Positions 1 through 5,057 of a DNA stretch of 8,581 bases are shown piece after piece. The DNA comes from Deltaproteobacteria bacterium (lineage in GTDB: Bacteria; SAR324; JACQKK01): the NCBI GenBank assembly GCA_029879595.1, contig JAOUPZ010000117.1, positions 1-8,581 of the forward strand. The letters are read 5' to 3'. Position 1 is the first letter of the stretch. The number at the start of each line of letters is the position of its first letter. Position numbers and translations under genes: made by a program. The notes under the pieces were generated by a model. It did not search any database, was not told where the DNA came from, and saw only the letters and a list, made by a program, of their open reading frames with translations.

Positions 1-163
1 CGAGACCGCCTTTTTTCATGAAATATATATATAAATTTAGCATGACATCACCCCTCGTGATTGTTTTTGTTGAAGATAATGAAAAGCGAATTAATATTGC
101 TACAGAATGAAACCAATTTGAAAGCTTGTATTATATACCCTTTTTTGCCCTGAAAATAAAGAG

Positions 164-194
164 CGCCGGGCAATATTTTTATTTTTTCCCGGCG
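164..194. repeat. Inverted repeat CGCCGGG / CCCGGCG with AT loop
   Basis: A perfect 7-bp inverted repeat (164-170 and 188-194) flanks a 17-nt loop made almost wholly of A and T. Read on the - strand the stem is followed by a T-rich run (CTCTTTATTTT), so it could act as a weak intrinsic terminator for transcription going left. Read on the + strand there is no T run after the stem. It could also be a DNA-level operator in an AT-rich regulatory region. The role is uncertain. Confidence 0.4.
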
Positions 195-354
195 GCAAGG
201 GCGGCCTCAACTTGGGGTTTTTTTGGCTTTCCCAGGGCCAGCTGCGAATATCATCTGCTGCAATGTCAAATGGTTAAGCATTAATTCAACAACCTGAGTG
301 ATCAGGCCGGCTGTTGGCCTGTCCCCAAAACCACCGCCGGAAAATGGAGAAGCC

Positions 355-383
355 TTTACGGGGATGATAGGATGATCTAAAAG
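355..383 (+). promoter_or_regulatory. Candidate sigma70-type promoter for the lipoprotein gene
   Basis: TTTACG at 355-360 and TAAAAG at 378-383 are separated by 17 nt, the preferred spacing. Each hexamer matches the consensus at four of six positions. It lies about 95 nt upstream of the likely start at 479. It is a weak match found by eye and other start sites are possible. Confidence 0.25.
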
Positions 384-478
384 ACAAGCAACAGGCACCA
401 GCCTCACGCACCTGCATCCTGCGCCAGTCTTTTGCGGGACCAGTGGCGGGCTCAACAGGCATGACGGAGCGCATGAAA

Positions 479-997
479 ATGAACGGCAAACCAATCCCCG
501 CCGGTCCCGCTGCGGCCGGCAAACGGTGGCGCGTGGCGTCCAACAATATTCTGCTGGCACTGCTGCTGGTGCTGGCACTGGCCCTGTTGCCGGGCTGCCG
601 GCGGCATGGCTTTCACGACCGCGAGGAAATGCAGGACCCGGCCAAAGTTGAAGAACGGCTGGCCGAAAAGGAAGTCGAGCTTGCGGAAGAGCTGAAGATC
701 AGAACGGACGCACAGAAGGCGGCCTTCGATGATCTGGCATCCTACTCCAAGGGGGTGATCCGGCGCTGGATCGCGAACCGGCAGAAGATGCACGACGAGG
801 TGGGGCGGGCCCTGAAGGACCCCGCGAATGAGGCCGGAATACTGGAAAACGCCTTTCGGGACATGGTGAAGAACAAGACCTCAGATGAGGAATGGAACAC
901 CATCATCGACAAGGCTGCGGCGCTTTATAAAACACTGGACGAAGACCAGAAGGAGCACCTGAGAAAGCAGCTTTCGCGCTGGCACAACTGGAACTGA
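479..997 (+). CDS. Small lipoprotein, possibly Spy/CpxP-like
   Basis: This is a secreted lipoprotein of about 172 residues. A basic N-terminal region (KRWR) leads into a run of Leu/Ala ending in the lipobox LLPGC, so the Cys at residue 40 should be lipidated and the rest anchored in an envelope membrane facing the periplasm. The mature part is highly charged and almost certainly all-helical, with few Gly or Pro. Two short stretches (TDAQKAAF near residue 75 and LDEDQKEHL near residue 155) resemble the LTxxQ-type repeats of Spy/CpxP periplasmic chaperones, but the match is loose and the family call is an inference. Start: an upstream GTG at 443 and ATGs at 461 and 473 are in frame. The ATG at 479 is preferred because a GGAG lies 9 nt upstream and the signal peptide then has a normal length. 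The exported Sm-like gene follows 118 nt downstream on the same strand and the two may be co-transcribed. Confidence 0.75.
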   Translation: MNGKPIPAGPAAAGKRWRVASNNILLALLLVLALALLPGCRRHGFHDREEMQDPAKVEERLAEKEVELAEELKIRTDAQKAAFDDLASYSKGVIRRWIANRQKMHDEVGRALKDPANEAGILENAFRDMVKNKTSDEEWNTIIDKAAALYKTLDEDQKEHLRKQLSRWHNWN

Positions 998-1073
998 CAG
1001 CGCCAACGCCCCCGTGTGAAAACGCCGGACGCAGTCCGTGCCGGTGTCTGCCGGGGCTTTCTATCCACTGGCT

Positions 1074-1106
1074 TTGGCAAAAGCTGTTCAACTGCCTTGG
1101 CAAAAG
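1074..1106 (+). repeat. Direct repeat TTGGCAAAAG, 23-bp period
   Basis: The 10-mer TTGGCAAAAG occurs at 1074-1083 and again at 1097-1106, 23 bp apart, which is close to two helical turns. The match extends to 13 bp with one mismatch (GCTTTGG.. versus GCCTTGG..). The second copy runs into the Shine-Dalgarno of the next gene (AGGAGG, 1105-1110). The first copy is itself a small dyad (GCTTT/AAAGC). It may be a paired regulator site or a local duplication. Confidence 0.45.
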
Positions 1107-1110
1107 GAGG
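1105..1110 (+). promoter_or_regulatory. Strong ribosome binding site fixing the start at 1116
   Basis: AGGAGG lies 5 nt before the ATG at 1116. It settles the start of the exported Sm-like protein there rather than at the longer in-frame start at 1038, which has no such site and would bury the signal peptide inside the protein. Confidence 0.85.
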
Positions 1111-1115
1111 ACACC

Positions 1116-1436
1116 ATGAACAGGGGTAACACACAAGCCCGGCGGCTGGCCGTGCTGGGAGCTTTGTATCTGCTGCTAGCCACGGGAGCGGCGGCACCGG
1201 CGGCGGGCCAGGAACTTTCCATCAACCCCCAGGCCACCATCCGCATGGTGCTGGAGCAGCATACGGGGAAAACCGTGGAAGTCACCCTTGCCTCGGGGGA
1301 AAAACTCAGCGGCAAGGTGGTCTCCGTGGGCCAGTTCGTGCTGCACCTTAGCCGGCTCGGCGGCAGGGATTTCTATGATTCCGCCGTGCGGATCGAGGCC
1401 ATCCAGGCGGTAGCGGTGCGGGTGCGCAACAAGTAG
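1116..1436 (+). CDS. Exported small Sm-like / SH3-barrel-like protein
   Basis: This is a 106-residue protein of unknown function. Residues 1-32 look like a cleavable Sec signal peptide: a basic start (RGNTQARR), a hydrophobic core (LAVLGALYLLLA) and a small-residue cleavage zone (about AAG|QE). The mature part, residues 41-104, has the alternating hydrophobic pattern and turn glycines of a small five-strand barrel: VEVTLASGEKLSGKVVSVG, then FVLHLSRLG, then an FYDSAVRIEAIQAVAVRV tail. That pattern (x-V-x-L-x-x-G-x-x-L-x-G-x-V) resembles the Sm1 motif of LSm/Hfq-like domains, here on an exported protein. The fold call is inferred from pattern only. A very strong Shine-Dalgarno and the lipoprotein gene 118 nt upstream suggest a shared envelope role. 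A GC-rich hairpin with a short T run follows the stop. Confidence 0.8.
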   Translation: MNRGNTQARRLAVLGALYLLLATGAAAPAAGQELSINPQATIRMVLEQHTGKTVEVTLASGEKLSGKVVSVGQFVLHLSRLGGRDFYDSAVRIEAIQAVAVRVRNK

Positions 1437-1440
1437 CCTC

Positions 1441-1466
1441 AAGGCCGGTGGGCGCGCCCGGCTTTT
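1441..1466 (+). terminator. Weak intrinsic terminator after the exported protein gene
   Basis: GCCGG (1444-1448) pairs with CCGGC (1458-1462). The stem extends by a G-U and two A-U pairs to about 8 bp and is followed by TTTT (1463-1466, partly inside the extended stem). It starts 5 nt after the stop codon and lies in the convergent gap, so it could end transcription of the two + strand genes. The T run is short. No comparable T run follows the stem on the - strand. Confidence 0.45.
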
Positions 1467-1479
1467 GCTTCAGGTCACC

Positions 1480-1489
1480 GCCTGCAGGC
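1480..1489. repeat. 10-bp perfect palindrome GCCTGCAGGC
   Basis: This is a self-complementary 10-mer just beyond the stop codon of antiporter B, in the convergent gap. It is short enough to be chance in GC-rich DNA. It could add to termination of the - strand operon, but no T run is attached. Confidence 0.25.
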
Positions 1490-1490
1490 C

Positions 1491-2825
1491 TCATTTGCGC
1501 CCCTTGGCCTCACCGGCCAGCCACAGCCCCGCGCGGAACAGTACCGGCCCCAGCACCTGGTTGACGGCAACCACGGCCAGCACCCCGGTAAGGAAAACCT
1601 CGCCGCCCAAGGCGGGCAGCCGCTGCCGGGCCAGCATTGCAAAACCCAGAGTCACGCCTGCCTGGGCCACAAACCCGCTCCAGGCATGGCGGCTCACCTG
1701 TGGCGGCGCCCCGGAAAAACGGGCGCCCAGGGAGGTCCCCAGCCAGACCATGGCGATGCGCCCGCCCGCCAGGGCCAGCGCCAACGGCAGCGCCGCGCCC
1801 AGTGCATCCATGTTCAGGCTGGCCCCCGCAATGGTGAAGAACACCACATAAACCGGCAGCGAGTGCCGCTCGATGGCCCGGATAAGGTCATCCCCGTGGG
1901 GGGAGTGGTTCTCGATATAAAAACCGGCCACCATCAGCGCGAGCAGACCGGAAAGATGGATGGCAGGCAGGGCCGAAACAGCCAGGAACGATGTGGCCAG
2001 CACCAGCAGGGGCACCTCGTGGCCCAGCCGGGCCAGATACTGAACCACCAGCCAGCCCAGCACCACCCCCATGGCGATGGAGCCCACGACCTCCCAGGCC
2101 AGCAGCAGCATCCGCAGCAGGTCAAAGCCCGATCCCGGCTCCAGCAGAAGCAGCGCCGCTCCCATGGCCAGGGTAAACAGGGAGATCACCACCACGTCCT
2201 TGACCACAGTGACGGCCAGCACCACGTCCGTAACCGGCCCCCGGGCCCTGTATTCCTGGATTACCGCCAGGGCGGTGGCCGGTGAGTTGGCACAGGCCGT
2301 CACGGCGAACAGAATCGCCAGGGCCAGCAGCGTGGACTCAGACAGGCCCGCCAGTGAGGGGAACCATGCAGCGCCCAGAGACACCAGCGCCCCGATGCCC
2401 AGTATGGTCAGCAGCACCTGCCCGACGATAACATAGCTGATTGTCCTGGCCAGAGGCCTCACCCGGGCCAGCTTCAGCTCGCCCCCCGCGCTGAGGGCAA
2501 TCATCCCCAGGGCCACCGAGTCCAGCAGGCTCAGGGTATCCACCGTCTCCCGGTCCAGGATCGCCAGCACGGGATGCACCCGGCCCAGCACATAGGGCCC
2601 GAAGGTCATGCCCACCAGCAGGTAGCCGGTGATGGAAGGCAGTCCCAACCGCCTGACCCCTCCCCCCAGCAGGTAGGAAACCAGCAGCACGAACCCCAGG
2701 GCCATGGCCGCCGAGCCGGCCTCCCCCAGGTTGCGCCCCAGACCGGCGCCATGGTTGTCCAGAATCGCCTGATGGGACAGGAGAGCCAGGGCCAGCACCG
2801 CAAGCAGTCCGAGAATGCGGCTCAT
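1491..2825 (-). CDS. CPA2-type cation:proton antiporter subunit B
   Basis: This is a polytopic membrane protein of 444 residues, with about 12 hydrophobic segments, of the monovalent cation:proton antiporter-2 type (KefB/NapA-like, Na+/H+ exchanger domain). The family signature LPSITGYLLVGMTFGP is at residues 62-77. The unwound-helix region ANSPATALAVIQE is at 179-191 and the buried acid of the ion-binding helix at VVKDVVVI (Asp210). GASLNM (334-339) and AQAGVTLGFA (388-397) match the late core helices, followed by VNQVLGPVLF (421-430). The protein ends right after the membrane domain, so it lacks the RCK/TrkA-N domain of KefB/KefC. Its start codon overlaps the stop of antiporter A (ATGA), and a GGAGGAGGAAG Shine-Dalgarno (2831-2841) lies inside the upstream gene, indicating coupled translation. 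The transported ion (Na+ or K+) cannot be read from the sequence. Confidence 0.88.
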   Translation of the reverse strand: MSRILGLLAVLALALLSHQAILDNHGAGLGRNLGEAGSAAMALGFVLLVSYLLGGGVRRLGLPSITGYLLVGMTFGPYVLGRVHPVLAILDRETVDTLSLLDSVALGMIALSAGGELKLARVRPLARTISYVIVGQVLLTILGIGALVSLGAAWFPSLAGLSESTLLALAILFAVTACANSPATALAVIQEYRARGPVTDVVLAVTVVKDVVVISLFTLAMGAALLLLEPGSGFDLLRMLLLAWEVVGSIAMGVVLGWLVVQYLARLGHEVPLLVLATSFLAVSALPAIHLSGLLALMVAGFYIENHSPHGDDLIRAIERHSLPVYVVFFTIAGASLNMDALGAALPLALALAGGRIAMVWLGTSLGARFSGAPPQVSRHAWSGFVAQAGVTLGFAMLARQRLPALGGEVFLTGVLAVVAVNQVLGPVLFRAGLWLAGEAKGRK

Positions 2826-4057
2826 TGGGCCTTCCTCCTCCCAAGCACCCTTTGCGCCAGCGGCGGGCCCAGCAGGTCATTGGCGAACATGACGGTGATT
2901 ACCACAGAGGTGACCAGATCGGCCAGCGAGGTGAATCCCCCCTGCCGGAAACTGACTGCCAGCGCCACCGCCATCCCCCCCTGTGACATCATCCCCGCGC
3001 CTATGAATGGGCTGACCGGCGAATCCTTCAGAAAGGCTCTCCAGCCCAGATACCCCCCGGCCAGCTTGCCGAGGCCCCTGGCCAGCAGGTACACCGGCGC
3101 CAGCAGCAGCAGCAGTCCCCAGTCAAAGCTGAGAAACAGCCCCGCCACCAGCAGAAACACCGCGTACAGATTGTGCTCGTGCTGAACCAGCAGTCCATAG
3201 GCGCTCTCCTTGCGGGGAGACATATTGGCAAAAATCACCCCACCCAGCATGGTCGCCAGCAGGGGCGAAAAACCAAGCGCCATGGCCGAGCCCGCCACCA
3301 GGGATATCGCGCCCAGCAGAATAAGTGAGTTCTCCCGAATGTCATCGCCCCGGGGAAACAGCCAGTGGGTGATTATGCCCAGCCCAGCCCCCAGCCCCAG
3401 AAAGTACAGCAGCCACTTGGCAACGGCCAGACCGATGGCTGCAACCTGGCCCCCTGCCCCAGGAGGCGTACCGATGGGAAATGTCTGGAGCAGCACATAG
3501 GTGCCGGCAAGCAACAGCACGGGAGGGATATCGTCCACGGCCGCGAAAAACTGCAGGGCGTTCCGGTCCGCGGGTTTGAACCGGCGGGAAGAAAGCCTGA
3601 ACACCCCCGCCGGGGCCGTGCCCGCAGCGCAGATGCCCAGCACAATTCCAGCTACCATAAGCTCCGGGCCGGCGTACGCCCCCCCCGTAAACGTATCCAG
3701 TGCCCACCAGGACACCGGAGCCACCATAAAAAAACAGACCATCGCCGCCAGCAGACCCGCGCCGTAAAGGGAGCGCGGATAGCGGCGCATGAGTCTCCAC
3801 TCCAGATGGGTGCCGTACAGAAACCCGATCCAGCCCATGGCAATGACCAGCAGGGGGGTGATCTTGAAAAGCGTTTCCTCGGTTAGCAGGTTGACTCCCT
3901 GGGGGCCGGCAAGCACCCCCAGCGCCACAAACCCGGCCCCGGAGTCGGCCAGTGGACGCAGGAACCCGGGCAGGCGCTGGCGTCCGAACCCCCACTTGGC
4001 CCCCGCCAGCACCAGAACAGCCAGCGCCGCCAGCAGCAGCCAGGTGCCGGTCGTCAT
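2822..4057 (-). CDS. CPA2-type cation:proton antiporter subunit A
   Basis: This is a second antiporter-like membrane protein, 411 residues and about 12 hydrophobic segments. It is clearly related in layout to the downstream antiporter but not closely similar to it. The CPA2 landmarks appear in the same order: GVLAGPQGV (47-55), the crossover region CAAGTAPAGVF (143-153), an acid pair in AAVDDIPPVLLL (172-183, Asp175/Asp176), LLATMLGGVIFAN (266-278), GMMSQGGMAVALA (355-367) and ANDLLGPPLAQRVL (392-405). There is no C-terminal regulatory domain. The double Asp in the ion-binding helix, against Lys-Asp in its partner, suggests that the two subunits may differ in charge stoichiometry. Its start overlaps the stop of the PII-like gene (ATGA), with AGGGAG 5 nt upstream (4063-4068). 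Pairing with the downstream protein as a heterodimer is an inference from the tandem, coupled arrangement. Confidence 0.87.
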   Translation of the reverse strand: MTTGTWLLLAALAVLVLAGAKWGFGRQRLPGFLRPLADSGAGFVALGVLAGPQGVNLLTEETLFKITPLLVIAMGWIGFLYGTHLEWRLMRRYPRSLYGAGLLAAMVCFFMVAPVSWWALDTFTGGAYAGPELMVAGIVLGICAAGTAPAGVFRLSSRRFKPADRNALQFFAAVDDIPPVLLLAGTYVLLQTFPIGTPPGAGGQVAAIGLAVAKWLLYFLGLGAGLGIITHWLFPRGDDIRENSLILLGAISLVAGSAMALGFSPLLATMLGGVIFANMSPRKESAYGLLVQHEHNLYAVFLLVAGLFLSFDWGLLLLLAPVYLLARGLGKLAGGYLGWRAFLKDSPVSPFIGAGMMSQGGMAVALAVSFRQGGFTSLADLVTSVVITVMFANDLLGPPLAQRVLGRRKAQ

Positions 4058-4422
4058 GTGGGCTCCCTGCTGAGCCGGGCGAATTGCGAAACGGGCAGGG
4101 AGAACAGCACTCCCTTGGCACTTCCCTCCACATCCGACAGTACGTCCTGCAAAAGCGTGGTCAGGCGGGCCGTTACCTCCGGGCCGTCGACCACGGCGAA
4201 AATGGTGTGGTTGAAGGGCTTTGAGCCGGCGAACAGGTGCCGGAACCCGGCGAATATGGGTACATCCTGGGAGAGAATACGCCCCATGCCCTGGGATTCG
4301 ATGACGGTGCTGGTGGGCACCCCGGCCTCCACCATGGCCGTCAGGACATCGTGCAGGTAATCCGGCTCATTGAGCACGCAAATCACCATCTCCCGGTTTT
4401 TCATAGGCTCTTTCTCAGACAC
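4054..4422 (-). CDS. PII-like signal protein
   Basis: This is a small soluble protein of 122 residues (116 from the internal ATG at 4404) with the pattern of the PII/GlnB superfamily ferredoxin-like fold. A first strand (MVICVLN), a helix with LTAMVEAGVP, then STVIESQGMGRIL lines up with the PII stretch ending in the GFGR-type motif. A short segment (51-71) stands in the T-loop position, NHTIFAVVDG forms the next strand, and GVLFSLPV (104-111) matches the PII signature near the C-terminus (GKIFVLPV-like). The T-loop is shortened and has no uridylylation Tyr, so it is not a standard nitrogen regulator. The ligand is unknown. Start: GTG at 4422 overlaps the EIIA gene by 8 nt and has GGAG 7 nt upstream; ATG at 4404 gives the more typical N-terminus MKNREM. 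The gene ends in an ATGA overlap with antiporter A, so control of that transporter is the likely job. Confidence 0.8.
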   Translation of the reverse strand: MSEKEPMKNREMVICVLNEPDYLHDVLTAMVEAGVPTSTVIESQGMGRILSQDVPIFAGFRHLFAGSKPFNHTIFAVVDGPEVTARLTTLLQDVLSDVEGSAKGVLFSLPVSQFARLSREPT

Positions 4423-4888
4423 GGCGTAACTCCACTTCTTCCAGGGCGCTGAACAGGTCTTCCGGCGAAGCAGCCTGGCGCAGGTGTTCCAGAAGCTGTG
4501 TATCGTGAAGCAGTCTCACCAGCCGGGCCAGGGTAACAAGATGCAGGCCCTGGGCGCTAGTCGGACCGCACAGGATGAACAGCAGATCCACCGGAATGCC
4601 GTCCGGAGAAGGATGCTGCACCGGCCGTTCCAGCCGGGCCACCAGCAGCATCGTCCGAGGCAGGGCGTCCAGATAGGCATGGGGAACGGCCACTCCGCGC
4701 CCCAGCCCCGTACCACCCAGCGACTCTCTGTTCATCAGGGCCCCTTCCAGGGACTGCCGCTGCTCACCCGTCAGCACCCCCCGGGAGACCAGGGTTGTCA
4801 GGAACGCCCCCAGGCAATCCACATAGGACCCGCCTGATATCCCCAGGGCGGCCTGATCCGGGTCGAACAGCGAAGACAGCTGGTCCAT
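4415..4888 (-). CDS. PTS EIIA protein, fructose/Ntr type
   Basis: This is a single-domain phosphocarrier protein of 157 residues, close to the usual size of EIIA-Ntr (PtsN). The family core is plain: NRESLGGTGLGRGVAVPHAYLD (53-74) corresponds to the RE..G.TG.G.GVA.PH signature, with His70 as the expected phosphorylation site. PVDLLFILCGP (99-109), then HLVTLARLVRLLHDTQLLEHL (116-136) and the closing helix near SPEDLFSAL (141-149) follow in the normal order. There are no EIIB or EIIC partners nearby, so it is regulatory rather than a sugar transporter part. In the PTS-Ntr pathway EIIA proteins are known to control potassium transport and kinases, which fits its place at the head of an antiporter operon. 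Start: ATG 4888 has AAGGAG 6 nt upstream. A longer frame back to a GTG at 5047 exists, but its extra 53 residues do not look like EIIA. Confidence 0.85.
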   Translation of the reverse strand: MDQLSSLFDPDQAALGISGGSYVDCLGAFLTTLVSRGVLTGEQRQSLEGALMNRESLGGTGLGRGVAVPHAYLDALPRTMLLVARLERPVQHPSPDGIPVDLLFILCGPTSAQGLHLVTLARLVRLLHDTQLLEHLRQAASPEDLFSALEEVELRRV

Positions 4889-4894
4889 GGCATT

Positions 4895-4900
4895 CTCCTT
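4895..4900 (-). promoter_or_regulatory. Ribosome binding site fixing the EIIA start
   Basis: AAGGAG on the - strand lies 6 nt before the ATG at 4888. It decides for the 157-residue form of the EIIA protein over the 210-residue frame beginning at 5047. Confidence 0.8.
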
Positions 4901-4980
4901 TTTGGGTGGCCCGGCGAATCCCGGCAATTCCGCTTCAGACTGCGGTCCTGTCCGCATGGCGGGAACCGGCTCCCATTCAG

Positions 4981-5007
4981 GATATAAAATGCGGGACTGC
5001 CTCTCAA
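4981..5007 (-). promoter_or_regulatory. Possible promoter for the EIIA-PII-antiporter operon
   Basis: In the 169-nt gap between the kinase stop and the EIIA start, the - strand has TTGAGA (5007-5002) and TATATC (4986-4981) with a 15-nt spacer, shorter than ideal. The local AT-rich patch is conspicuous in GC-rich DNA. A 5-bp hairpin TGCGG/CCGCA lies downstream (4941-4956). The operon could instead be read through from the kinase gene, since no terminator is evident in the gap. Confidence 0.25.
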
Positions 5008-5057
5008 GGGGATTCCACCACTGCGGCTGGAAATAAGACTCCGCCACCCGGCCCGGT

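Larger units (their letters stand above)
1..478. other. Gene-free left end with AT-rich patch
   Basis: No convincing coding region is visible here. Positions 1-190 are strikingly AT-rich compared with the rest of the window, with an alternating TA run at about 23-33 and several T runs (11-16, 141-146, 175-187). The only open stretch of note in the AT-rich part is a 30-codon frame at 18-110, with no clear ribosome site and no neighbour to support it. From about 190 the composition returns to that of the surrounding genes. A small inverted repeat CAGGCC/GGCCTG lies at 303-321. The segment probably holds the 5' regulatory region of the lipoprotein gene and perhaps the end of an upstream transcription unit. 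The AT-rich part could be a remnant of transferred DNA. Confidence 0.5.

Noticed and set aside
18..110. 30-codon frame in the AT-rich region with a VIVFVEDNE-like stretch
   Set aside because: The stretch recalls the start of a receiver domain, but the frame stops after 30 codons and has no Shine-Dalgarno. Chance is likely, and a receiver remnant cannot be shown.
1686..2285. 199-codon open frame on the + strand inside antiporter B
   Set aside because: It is an antisense shadow in GC-rich DNA, with a very Gln/His/Arg-rich product and no family motifs.
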